The notes below the pieces were generated by a model. The model had not been told where the DNA came from, ran no database searches, and saw nothing but the letters and a program-made list of their open reading frames with translations. Shown piece by piece: positions 45,197 to 54,372 of a stretch of DNA of 64,000 nucleotides. Source of the DNA: Limobrevibacterium gyesilva (GTDB lineage: Bacteria > Pseudomonadota > Alphaproteobacteria > Acetobacterales > Acetobacteraceae); assembly GCF_025989185.1 (NCBI RefSeq), contig NZ_JAPDNT010000020.1, forward strand, positions 1 through 64,000, given 5' to 3'. A program made the translations under genes and the position numbers. Position 1 is the first letter of the stretch. Each line of letters starts with the position of its first letter.

Positions 45197-45600
45197 GCGC
45201 GCTCCGAACACCGCCCCAGCACCGAGTCCTCGTGGCGGATGATCCGCCGCGTGAGTTTCAGCGCCTGGTAGCAGTCGTCGGACTCCGCGGCCGCCAACGC
45301 CCGGTCGAGGATATCCCGGGCGAGATGGGACGTCGTGGAGTCCTTGAACGACCCGATGAGCGCCCTGGCGGCATCGAGGCCCCTTCTGCGTTCCTCGTCG
45401 TCGCCGATATATGATGACTGCAACGCGAAATAGATCCGCCGCGCCGGGCTGTCGGCCTCGTTCGGCGCCATGATCTGCTTGCCGAACAAAAACCTCGCCC
45501 GCCCCGTGAGCTCGATCCTGGTCTTGGTGCGAAATCTGATCGGCGCGCCATTGACGATCATCATCTCCCCTTGCCGGAGCTCCAACACGAGAGTCGACAT
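45193..45600 (-). CDS. flbT: Flagellin mRNA regulator FlbT
   Basis: 135-residue protein. FlbT binds the flagellin mRNA 5' leader and represses its translation in Caulobacter-type systems, coupling flagellin output to hook completion. LVLELRQGEMMIVNGAPIRF, TRARFLFGKQIMAPN (here GRARFLFGKQ) and ARRIYFALQSSYIGD are typical. ATG 45600 has GAGG six bases upstream; ATG 45612 would add MRPG. It lies directly after flagellin, as usual. Confidence 0.92.
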   Translation of the reverse strand: MSTLVLELRQGEMMIVNGAPIRFRTKTRIELTGRARFLFGKQIMAPNEADSPARRIYFALQSSYIGDDEERRRGLDAARALIGSFKDSTTSHLARDILDRALAAAESDDCYQALKLTRRIIRHEDSVLGRCSERA

Positions 45601-45690
45601 GCCTGGCCTCATGAACCCGGTTGAGTGGGGATCTCTCCAAGGCCGGCACCCGACCTCTTGTCGGCTGCCGCCTCAAAGCGAGCCGCTGCC

Positions 45691-46545
45691 CTACTTGAAC
45701 AGGCTCAACAGGCTCTGCGGCGCCTGGTTCGCGATCGACAGCGACTGCGTGCCGAGCTGCTGGCGGATCTGCAGCGACTGGAGCTGCGCCGACTCCTTGG
45801 CGAGGTCCGCGTCGATGAGCGCGCCGAGGCCGGTATTGAGCGCATCGATCTTGTCGCTGTTGTAGCTGACCTGGTTGCTGACGTATTTCGCGGCCGCACC
45901 ATAGGTGTTCATGGCAGTGCCAAGAGAGGTGAGCTGATTCATGAAGGTGGCGCCGGCCGCCGTCCCGATCAATGCGGCGACGCTGGCCGCGCCCTTCAGC
46001 GTCGTACTGGTGAAGCTGATGCTGGCCATGAACGCCGACCCGCTGAACGTCGCAATGCCATAGGTCGCGCCGGCCTCGTTGCGAACCACGGCGACGCTCC
46101 CGAAGCCTGACGCACCGCCGATATTACCGATCAGCGACTTGCCGTTATAGGCGGCATCCTGGAAGAAGGATTTGATGTTCGACACCAGCGACTGGAACTG
46201 CTGGACATACTGATCACGCTGCGTGCCCTGGATATTGCTGTCGGCCAGCTTCACCAGAACGTCGCGCGCCGAGTTCATGGTGTTCGACACGTTGTTCAGC
46301 GCCGAATTGGTCGTCGACAACAGGCCCTGCACGTTGCCGAGCTGCTGGTTGGCGCTCGTCAGCGCGCCGACGTCGGAGCGCACACGCTGCGCCACGGCGT
46401 AGGCGGCGCCGTCATCGGTGGCATCGGCCACGCGGTAACCGGTGGAGATGCGCTTCTGTGTCGCCTGCAACGCCGAACTCGTGACGTTCAGGGACTGCAA
46501 GGCGATGCTGGCGCCAATGTTGGTATTCACGGAATTCAGGGACAC
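45691..46545 (-). CDS. fliC: Flagellin
   Basis: Filament subunit, 284 residues. The conserved N-terminal D0/D1 helix (SVNTNIGASIALQSLN, SALQATQKRISTGYRV) and C-terminal D1/D0 (DALNTGLGALIDADLAKES, QQLGTQSLSIANQ) flank a short variable middle. That middle (residues 140-200) is rich in Ser/Thr, e.g. GSAFMASISFTSTTLKG, plausible O-glycosylation targets. The start is GTG 46545 (no ATG fits), with AGGAAAA upstream. It heads the operon flagellin-flbT-flaF-methyltransferase-OGT-GT2. Confidence 0.95.
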   Translation of the reverse strand: MSLNSVNTNIGASIALQSLNVTSSALQATQKRISTGYRVADATDDGAAYAVAQRVRSDVGALTSANQQLGNVQGLLSTTNSALNNVSNTMNSARDVLVKLADSNIQGTQRDQYVQQFQSLVSNIKSFFQDAAYNGKSLIGNIGGASGFGSVAVVRNEAGATYGIATFSGSAFMASISFTSTTLKGAASVAALIGTAAGATFMNQLTSLGTAMNTYGAAAKYVSNQVSYNSDKIDALNTGLGALIDADLAKESAQLQSLQIRQQLGTQSLSIANQAPQSLLSLFK

Positions 46546-46622
46546 GGTGCGTTTTCCTACTTGCCCAGATGTTTATTCATGCCCCCGCCTTTTGCGGGCG
46601 GCCCGATCCTGATCTGCGGTCC

Positions 46623-46637
46623 TTAACAGCCGGTGAA
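46623..46637 (-). promoter_or_regulatory. CtrA-like box upstream of flagellin
   Basis: On the minus strand the sequence is TTCA-N7-TTAA (spacer ccggctg), one mismatch from TTAA-N7-TTAA. It is 78-92 bases before the flagellin GTG. TTAA is uncommon in DNA this GC-rich. Confidence 0.4.
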
Positions 46638-46701
46638 CCGCCCGCCGGGAATTTCGTCGCCGGCCTCCAGGGGCGGCAGCGGCCACGCCCGCGGGAATAT
46701 C

Positions 46702-46730
46702 TTGACCGGCACCGCAACGGTCCCCTAGCT
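46702..46730 (+). promoter_or_regulatory. Promoter driving the leader ORF and cytochrome c
   Basis: TTGACC (46702-46707), a 17-base spacer, CTAGCT (46725-46730). A start about 46738 would give a leader of roughly 48 bases before the small frame at 46786. Confidence 0.5.
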
Positions 46731-46785
46731 ATCCGGGCCGCGCAGCGAGTCCGGCGGCGAACGATCGATATGAGGAGCGAACGGG

Positions 46786-46887
46786 ATGCCTATCTCCGCC
46801 ACCATCCTGGCACTGGGCGCAGCGCCCTTCCGGCCAGCGGGCAGCGCGGCGGCGCGCCTCTCCCGCGGCTCCGGGTTCCCGCAATGA
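46786..46887 (+). CDS. Possible 33-residue leader protein coupled to cytochrome c
   Basis: ATG 46786 has GAGGAG eight bases upstream, a strong ribosome binding site. The product runs MPISATILALGAAPFRPAGS... and ends at a TGA that overlaps the cytochrome c ATG 46884 (ATGA). The first 14 residues are hydrophobic. It could be a translational coupler or a small membrane protein. There is no family match. Confidence 0.4.
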   Translation: MPISATILALGAAPFRPAGSAAARLSRGSGFPQ

Positions 46888-47750
46888 CCACTCAGGGACG
46901 GTCCCGCATGCGTCTCCTCGGCCTGCTCGCCCTCGCTTGCGCGTTGACCACGACCGCCGCCCAGGCGCAGAGCCCGCTGGAGCGCGGACGCTATCTGGTG
47001 GAGACGATTGCGGGCTGCGGGAACTGCCACACGCCGCAGGGGCCGAACGGCCCGCTGCCCGGCCGCAGCCTCGCGGGCGGCATGGTCGTCGAGGACAATC
47101 CGGCGTTCACCGCGATCGCCTCCAACATCACGCCCGACCGGAAGACCGGCATCGGTGCCTGGACGGACGAGCAGATCTTCCGGGCGATCCGCGAAGGCAT
47201 CCGTCCGGACGGATCGCTGATCGGCCCGCCGATGCCCTTCGGCCTGTATCGCGGGCTGGCGGATGCCGACGTACGCGCCATCGTCGCCTACCTGCGTACC
47301 GTGCCGCCGGTACCCAACCCGGTGGCGAAATCCACCTACCGCATCGCCCTGCCGCCCGCCTACGGGCCGCCGGTCGGGCATATCGATGCGCCGCCCCGGA
47401 CCGACAAGGTTGCCTATGGCGCCTACCTCGCCGGACCGGTCGGGCATTGCATGGAATGCCACACGCCGATGCTGCCAGACGGGCAGCGGGATACCGAGCG
47501 CCTGGGCGCCGGCGGGCAGCCGTTCAACGGGCCATGGGGCACCTCGGTGGCGGCGAATATCACGCCGGCCAAGGCCAGGGGGCTCGGCGACTGGTCCGAC
47601 GCGCAGATCGAGCGCGCGATCCGCACCGGCGTGTCGGCCGATGGGCGCAAGCTGTTTCCGCCGATGGCATTCGGCTATTATGCGAAGATCGCGGCGGACG
47701 ACATGGCGGCGCTGATCATCTATCTCCGGTCGCTGCCACCGCAGGACTAG
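46884..47750 (+). CDS. Diheme c-type cytochrome
   Basis: 288-residue exported cytochrome. The signal is MRLLGLLALACALTTTAAQA-QS; two heme sites are GCGNCHTPQ and GHCMECHTPM, each with a downstream Met candidate ligand. ITPDRKTGIGAWTDEQ and ITPAKARGLGDWSDAQ show the two halves are duplicated domains, as in the cytochrome subunits of periplasmic dehydrogenases. ATG 46884 is coupled to the small frame upstream; ATG 46908 would begin at the signal core. No dehydrogenase is adjacent. Confidence 0.9.
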   Translation: MTTQGRSRMRLLGLLALACALTTTAAQAQSPLERGRYLVETIAGCGNCHTPQGPNGPLPGRSLAGGMVVEDNPAFTAIASNITPDRKTGIGAWTDEQIFRAIREGIRPDGSLIGPPMPFGLYRGLADADVRAIVAYLRTVPPVPNPVAKSTYRIALPPAYGPPVGHIDAPPRTDKVAYGAYLAGPVGHCMECHTPMLPDGQRDTERLGAGGQPFNGPWGTSVAANITPAKARGLGDWSDAQIERAIRTGVSADGRKLFPPMAFGYYAKIAADDMAALIIYLRSLPPQD

Positions 47751-47919
47751 GGCGCATGACCGCGACGCGACGTGCCCAGGTCGGCCGGGGCGCGGGCGGA
47801 CACGTTCTGTTACCGGCTCGCGCCGGTCGCGCATTGGCAAACCGACAGGGCTGGCCCTATCCTCGGGGCTCAACAAGGGCACAACGCCCGACGACGTCCA
47901 GGGAAGGCAGGCAAGGCTG

Positions 47920-48972
<1,053 letters not shown>

Positions 48973-49027
48973 AAAGACCAGAATCGACAACGCGCGGCGT
49001 CAACGCCGCCATTCGGGGAGAAACACG

Positions 49028-50362
49028 ATGGACGAAATCACGCGACGCGGCTCGCTGGCGCTGGGCGCCGGCGCCCTGGCGACGGCAGGGCTGATCGGCG
49101 CCCGTCCGGCAGGGGCCGCCATTCCCGTCGCCGACGTGCCCGCGCCCAAGCAGCCGATCGAGGCCGGGGCAACCCTTCGTGTCATCCGTCCGACCAAGTT
49201 CGTCGACCCCGACGAGACCATCTGGAACGCCAACACCGAGAAATTCACCAAGGCGACCGGCGTGCCGGTGCGCGTGGACTTCGTCGGCTGGGAGGACCTG
49301 CGGCCACAGGTCGCCGTGGCGGCTCGCACCGGCGCCGGGCCCGACGTCGTGGTCGGCTGGGCCAACGACCCGCATCTGTATTCCGACAAGATCCTCGACA
49401 TGACCGAGCTTGCCACCTACCTCGGCAAGAAATACGGCGGCTGGGGTGCGCTGCCGCAGAAATACGGCAAGAAGTTCGGCTCCGACACCTGGATCGCCCT
49501 GCCGATGGGTTGTGGCGGCGGCGCGCTGGTCTGGCGCAAGTCCTGGGTGAACGAGGCCGGCTACAGCACCGTTCCCGACGACCTCGGCAAGTTCCTCGAC
49601 CTCTGCCAGAAGCTGAAGAAGAACGGCCACCCGCCCGGCTTCGCGCTCGGCAATGCGGTGGGCGACGGCAACGGCACCGCCACCTGGCTGCTGTGGGCGC
49701 ATGGCGGCTACCAGGTGGACGACAAGGGGCAGGTCGCGATCAACCGCAAGGAGACGATCGCCGCCCTGAAATACGGCGCCGAGCTGTACAAGACGTTCAT
49801 CCCCGGCACCCTGTCCTGGCTCGATCCCAGCAACAACAAGGCCTACATCGCCGAGGAAATCAGCCTGACCCAGAACGGCGTGTCGATCTACTTCGTCGCC
49901 AAGAACGACCCCAAGACCGCCCATGTCGCCGCGGACACCGAGCATTCCCGCATGCCCGGGTCGCTCAACGGCAAGGCGCCGGAGGCCGCCAACACGCTCA
50001 ACGCGATGGTCTTCAAGCACACGAAGTTTCCCAACGCGGCCAAGGAATATCTGCGCTTCATGATGGAGGCGGAGCAGTACGACCCGTGGCTGACGAAGTG
50101 TCTGGGCTACTGGGCGCACCCGCTGCTGGCCTTCGACCAGAGCGATTGCTGGAAGAGCGACCCGAAGATCATCGCCTACCGCGATGCCCAGAAGATGCAG
50201 TTCTGGGACGGTTACAAGGGCCCGATCAACGCAGCCGCGGCCGCTGTCAGCTCGGAATACGTGCTGGTGCAGATGTTCGCGGGCGTCGCTTCCGGCCAGC
50301 AAACCCCGGAGGACGGCGTGAAGGAAGCCGAACGCCGCCTGCGCCGCATCTACAAGAGCTGA
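49028..50362 (+). CDS. Extracellular solute-binding protein (CUT1)
   Basis: 444-residue periplasmic binding protein. A Tat-like signal, EITRRGSLALGAGALATAG, ends near ARPAGAA (residue 30). The mature protein has TLRVIRPTKFVDPDETIWN and WEDLRPQVAVAARTGAGPD, characteristic of sugar/polyol-binding proteins. GGGGAG precedes ATG 49028. It binds the substrate for the two following permeases; the ligand cannot be told from sequence. Confidence 0.92.
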   Translation: MDEITRRGSLALGAGALATAGLIGARPAGAAIPVADVPAPKQPIEAGATLRVIRPTKFVDPDETIWNANTEKFTKATGVPVRVDFVGWEDLRPQVAVAARTGAGPDVVVGWANDPHLYSDKILDMTELATYLGKKYGGWGALPQKYGKKFGSDTWIALPMGCGGGALVWRKSWVNEAGYSTVPDDLGKFLDLCQKLKKNGHPPGFALGNAVGDGNGTATWLLWAHGGYQVDDKGQVAINRKETIAALKYGAELYKTFIPGTLSWLDPSNNKAYIAEEISLTQNGVSIYFVAKNDPKTAHVAADTEHSRMPGSLNGKAPEAANTLNAMVFKHTKFPNAAKEYLRFMMEAEQYDPWLTKCLGYWAHPLLAFDQSDCWKSDPKIIAYRDAQKMQFWDGYKGPINAAAAAVSSEYVLVQMFAGVASGQQTPEDGVKEAERRLRRIYKS

Positions 50363-50458
50363 TGCCGAACGGGTGCCGCCGGATCGGGTTCCGGCGGCAC
50401 CCCCGGCAGGCTGTCCGGGCATGCTGCGCCGGGCGGTCGACCAACCGGAAGGATGACT

Positions 50459-51406
50459 ATGGACGCTTCAACCTGGGTGCCGACGCGGACGCCGCCGAAC
50501 CTGCTGGCACGGCTGTTCGACTACAAGCCGTTCCTGATCTGCGTCTGTCTGGCGCCAGCGCTCGGGTTGCTGCTGGTGTTCCTCACCTATCCGCTGGGCC
50601 TGGGCATCTGGCTGGCCTTCACCGACGCCGAGATCGGCCGGTCCGGCTCGTGGGTCGGGCTGGAGAATTTCGACAGCCTGATGGAGGATCGCGTCTTCCT
50701 CAACGCGGTCTGGTTCACGGTGTTCTACACGGCGGCCGCGACCGTGGTGAAGTTCGCGCTCGGGCTGTGGCTGGCGCTGCTGCTGAACCACCATATTCCG
50801 TTCAAGTCGATCATCCGCGCCATCATCCTGATGCCCTTCATCGTGCCGACGGTGCTGTCGGCGATCGCCTTCTGGTGGATCTACGACCCGCAATTCTCCA
50901 TCCTGTCCTATGTGCTGGTGGACGTGCTGCACTGGCGCGACACCTATATCGACTTCCTCGGCACGCCCTGGGCCGCGCGCTGGTCGCTGATTGCCGCCAA
51001 TATCTGGCGCGGCATTCCCTTCGTCGCCATCACGCTGCTCGCCGGGCTGCAGACGATCTCGCCGGCGCTGTACGAAGCGGCGTTGCTGGACGGCGCGTCG
51101 CCCTGGCAGCGCTTCCGCTTCGTCACCACGCCGCTGCTGATGCCCATTCTCGCGGTCGTGCTGACCTTCTCGGTGCTGTTCACCTTCACCGACTTCCAGC
51201 TCGTCTACGCCATCACTCGCGGCGGGCCGATCAATTCCACCCATCTGATGGCGACACTGGCCTTCCAGCGCGGCATCCCCGGCTCCCAGCTCGGCGAGGG
51301 CGCCGCCATCGCGGTCGCGATGATCCCGTTCCTCGTGCTGGCAACGCTTTTGAGCTACTTCGCGCTGGCCCGGCGCAAGTGGCAGCAGGGACCCGAGAAT
51401 GAGTGA
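50459..51406 (+). CDS. ABC transporter permease (CUT1, MalF-like)
   Basis: 315-residue permease with about six helices; EAA loop EAALLDGASPWQRFRFVTTP. AAGG is six bases before ATG 50459 but directly abuts ATG 50453, so 50459 is preferred. It overlaps the next permease by 8 bases. Confidence 0.92.
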   Translation: MDASTWVPTRTPPNLLARLFDYKPFLICVCLAPALGLLLVFLTYPLGLGIWLAFTDAEIGRSGSWVGLENFDSLMEDRVFLNAVWFTVFYTAAATVVKFALGLWLALLLNHHIPFKSIIRAIILMPFIVPTVLSAIAFWWIYDPQFSILSYVLVDVLHWRDTYIDFLGTPWAARWSLIAANIWRGIPFVAITLLAGLQTISPALYEAALLDGASPWQRFRFVTTPLLMPILAVVLTFSVLFTFTDFQLVYAITRGGPINSTHLMATLAFQRGIPGSQLGEGAAIAVAMIPFLVLATLLSYFALARRKWQQGPENE

Positions 51407-52301
51407 CACCACCGCAACGACCATCGGCGCGACCACCGAGCCGGAGGGCCCGCAGCTGCTGTCCTGGGACAGCCGCGCGCGCCGCGTGGTGACGATCTAT
51501 GTGCCGCTCGCCTGCTTCCTGGTGATCCTGCTGTTCCCGTTCTACTGGATGGGAATCACCACCTTCAAACCGAATTCGGAGCTGCTGAACTACAAGGACA
51601 ACAATCCGTTCTGGATCAGCTCGCCGACGCTCGACAACATCCGCAAGCTGCTGTTCGAGACCGACTACCCGCGCTGGCTGACCACCACCATGGCGGTGGC
51701 GTTCGCCTCCACGGCGCTATCGCTGGTCTCCAGCGTACTCGCCGCCTACGCCATCCAGCGCCTGCGCTTCCGCGGCTCGAACTATGTGGGGCTCGCCATC
51801 TACATCGCCTATCTGGTGCCGCCCTCGATCCTGTTCATTCCGCTGGCGCAGGTGGTGTTCCAGCTCGGCCTGTTCGACACGCCGTTCGCGCTGATCCTGA
51901 CCTACCCCACCTTCCTCATTCCGTTCTGCACCTGGCTGCTGATCGGCTACTTCAAGTCGATCCCGTACGAGCTGGAGGAATGCGCGCTGATCGACGGCGC
52001 CAGCCGGTTGCAGATCCTGCGCCGCATCACCCTGCCGCTGGCGGTGCCCGGCCTGATCTCGGCCGGCATCTTCGCCTTCACCCTGTCCTGGAACGAGTTC
52101 ATCTACGCGCTCGCCTTCATCTCCTCGACCGAGAAGAAGACGGTGCCGGTCGCGATCCTGACCGAGCTGGTGCAGGGCGACGTCTATCACTGGGGCTCAC
52201 TGATGGCGGGCGCGCTGCTTGGTTCGTTGCCGGTGGCGATCTTCTATTCGTTCTTCGTGGAATACTACGTCTCCAGCCTTACCGGCGCGGTGAAGGAATA
52301 G
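51399..52301 (+). CDS. ABC transporter permease (CUT1, MalG-like)
   Basis: 300-residue permease. About six helices, with EAA loop ELEECALIDGASRLQILRRI. FTLSWNEFIYALAFISS is the MalG-type region. It closes the operon; 15 bases separate its stop from the convergent pcp. Confidence 0.92.
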   Translation: MSDTTATTIGATTEPEGPQLLSWDSRARRVVTIYVPLACFLVILLFPFYWMGITTFKPNSELLNYKDNNPFWISSPTLDNIRKLLFETDYPRWLTTTMAVAFASTALSLVSSVLAAYAIQRLRFRGSNYVGLAIYIAYLVPPSILFIPLAQVVFQLGLFDTPFALILTYPTFLIPFCTWLLIGYFKSIPYELEECALIDGASRLQILRRITLPLAVPGLISAGIFAFTLSWNEFIYALAFISSTEKKTVPVAILTELVQGDVYHWGSLMAGALLGSLPVAIFYSFFVEYYVSSLTGAVKE

Positions 52302-52316
52302 GCGGCAGCCTTCGGA

Positions 52317-52958
52317 TCAGGAAACAGCCCCCTCCGCCACCACCAGATCGGTGCTGCGCTCGGCAGCGACCGCCAGCAGGATCTCAATTCCCCTGGCGAT
52401 CGTCTCCACCGCCATGGACGGCGCCTTCGGGTGATTGGCCGCCTGCTCGGGCAGATAGGGCACGTGCATGAAGCCGCCGCGGAAGCGGGCCTTGCGGGTC
52501 GCGGCGTAGTGCATCAGCCCGTAGAAGACGTGGTTGCACACGAACGTGCCGGCGCTGTTGGACACCGCGACCGGCAATCCGGCCTGGCGCATCGCCAACA
52601 CCGCAGCCTTGATCGGCAGCGTGGTGAAATAGGCGGCCGGCCCGTCCTCGGCCACCTTCACGTCGACGGGCTGGGCGCCCTCGTTGTCGGGAATGCGGGC
52701 GTCCTGCACGTTGATGGCAACCCGCTCCGGCGACAGCTCCGTGCGGCTGCCGGCCTCGCCCGTGCACAGCACGATGTCGGGATCCTCACGCTCGATCGCC
52801 GCGTACAGCTCCGGCAGGGAGGCCGCGAATGCCGCCGGCAGGCGCTGGGTGACCACGATCAGCTCGCCAATCCGCGCCGGCAGGCGGCGCACCGCCTCCA
52901 GCGAGGGGTTCACCACCTCGCCGCCGAACGGGTCGAACCCGGTGACCAATGCCTTCAT
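52317..52958 (-). CDS. pcp: Pyroglutamyl-peptidase I
   Basis: Cysteine peptidase (family C15) that removes N-terminal pyroglutamate. The 213-residue cytoplasmic enzyme has the triad Glu78 (LSPERVAIN), Cys141 (GTFVCNHVFY) and His165 (FMHVPYLPEQ). It starts one base after the epimerase stop (TGAgATG), so the two are co-translated; a functional link is not obvious. Confidence 0.95.
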   Translation of the reverse strand: MKALVTGFDPFGGEVVNPSLEAVRRLPARIGELIVVTQRLPAAFAASLPELYAAIEREDPDIVLCTGEAGSRTELSPERVAINVQDARIPDNEGAQPVDVKVAEDGPAAYFTTLPIKAAVLAMRQAGLPVAVSNSAGTFVCNHVFYGLMHYAATRKARFRGGFMHVPYLPEQAANHPKAPSMAVETIARGIEILLAVAAERSTDLVVAEGAVS

Positions 52959-52959
52959 C

Positions 52960-53955
52960 TCAGCCCTCCAGCGCGTCGGGGTTGGCGGTCAGCCACGCGG
53001 CGTAGTCGGCATAGGCAGCTTCCGGCTGGAAGCGCGGCGACCAGCCCGTGGCGGCAATGCGCGCGATGTCCATGGTGCCGCGTGGGCGCAGTTCGGTGAA
53101 GCGGATATTCACCTCCGCGGGGTCGGCGGACTGGCGCCAGGTGAAACCCGGGAACGCGCGAACCAGCCGGTCCGCCCACTGCGTGATCACAGGGCCCCAT
53201 TTGCTGCCGGAGCAGATGTTGAACACGCGCTGCGGTGGATTGGCCATGTCCAGCAGATGCAGCAGGCCCGACGCGATGTCGCGCGAATACACCCACGTAT
53301 AGGCGGGAATCACCGCCGGCAGCACCGCCTCGCGCCGCGCCACTGCACGCCGCGCCAGGCTCCAATGCGGGCCGATCATGTCGCGCAGGCCACTGTCGCG
53401 CTCCCAGGGGCCGAACACCGAACTGATACGCGCGGAGATCACGTCCACGCCCCACAACTCGCCCAGCCGCAGCCCGGTGCGCTCGATGGCATATTTGGTG
53501 GTGCCATAAACGCCGGTGGGCACGCAGGGCGTGGTCGCCTCGTCCAGCCTGTCATGGTCATAGAAGCTTTCGCCGTACACCGCCGCCGAGGCCGGCGCGA
53601 TCACGCGCGCCACACCAGCGTCGCGCGCCGCCCGCAACTGGCTGATGAAGCCAAGCAGGTTCACCTCGATCACCCGCTCCGGCATCTCCCGCTCGCGGGC
53701 GGGGCCGGAGGTGATGGCGGCGAACGGAAACAGCCGGTCCACCTGGTGGCGGCGCAGCAGCCCGGTCAAGGCCTCGGTGTCGCGAACGTCGCCGACCTCG
53801 GTGGTCAGCCGCCCCGGCAACCCGGCAAAAACACGCAGCGCCGAAGCCGGCATGGCATCGAGGGCGACCACCACCACGTGCTCGCCACGGGCCAGCAATG
53901 CCTCGACCAGGTTCAGGCCGACGAAGCCGGTTCCACCGGAAATCAGGACGGTCAT
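52960..53955 (-). CDS. NAD-dependent epimerase/dehydratase family protein
   Basis: 331-residue extended short-chain dehydrogenase. NAD motif ISGGTGFVGLNLVEAL at the N-terminus and catalytic YGTTK (YxxxK) near residue 150, with VIAPASAAVYGES before it. It probably acts on nucleotide sugars or related diols/lactones; no sugar pathway is adjacent. ATG 53955 is used, since the upstream in-frame sequence is not family-like. Confidence 0.9.
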   Translation of the reverse strand: MTVLISGGTGFVGLNLVEALLARGEHVVVVALDAMPASALRVFAGLPGRLTTEVGDVRDTEALTGLLRRHQVDRLFPFAAITSGPAREREMPERVIEVNLLGFISQLRAARDAGVARVIAPASAAVYGESFYDHDRLDEATTPCVPTGVYGTTKYAIERTGLRLGELWGVDVISARISSVFGPWERDSGLRDMIGPHWSLARRAVARREAVLPAVIPAYTWVYSRDIASGLLHLLDMANPPQRVFNICSGSKWGPVITQWADRLVRAFPGFTWRQSADPAEVNIRFTELRPRGTMDIARIAATGWSPRFQPEAAYADYAAWLTANPDALEG

Positions 53956-54372
53956 GCAGTGCGCTCCCGTAGCGATTGAACAAGCAGGGCTGCCCTGCAC
54001 CCGCCAAGCCCGCTATAGGCACGCGCTCGCACGCCGCAAGCGGCTGGGGCCGAGGGCCTTTGGAAACCCGTTACGCTCTTGGCTGCATCGGCAGCCTTCA
54101 GATGATATCAGATACCAACCGAAGTCTGTCGGCGCAGGCAACTCCACCCGCAACTTCACCGACCTCGACGGCGTGAAGCGCGTCGAGATCGTACGAGGGG
54201 CGGCGCACGCCGGTGGAGACGATCGCCCGCCCCGATGGGCCGGCCGTGTTCCTGACGGCGTAATGCACCTGAAGCGGTTCACGTGAACCGTCCATTCGTG
54301 GCCGCGCGCCTGTGAGTCTGGACGCGAAGCCTCTATCTTCGGGCGTTTTCCGAACCGCTCAGGTAGAGATCG
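53956..54372. other. Gap with possible gene remnants
   Basis: 417 bases between the epimerase and a LysR gene. Frames near 54100-54295 give protein-like scraps on both strands: TRNFTDLDGVKRVEIVRG on plus, reminiscent of a TonB-dependent receptor plug, and a minus-strand 65-codon frame. None is complete and I assign no gene. The lysR promoter must be in the last 100 bases. Confidence 0.35.

Larger units (their letters stand above)
46546..46785. other. Divergent regulatory region between flagellin and cytochrome c genes
   Basis: 240 bases. On the flagellin side there is a GC stem in the leader (about 46588-46603, cccgcc-tttt-gcgggc-like) and a CtrA-like box. On the cytochrome side there is a TTGACC/CTAGCT promoter. 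I found no convincing sigma-28 or sigma-54 element for flagellin. Confidence 0.5.

Noticed and set aside
46546-46740. Sigma-28 or sigma-54 promoter of flagellin
   Set aside because: No acceptable TAAA-N15-GCCGATAA or TGGCAC-N5-TTGC match on the minus strand.
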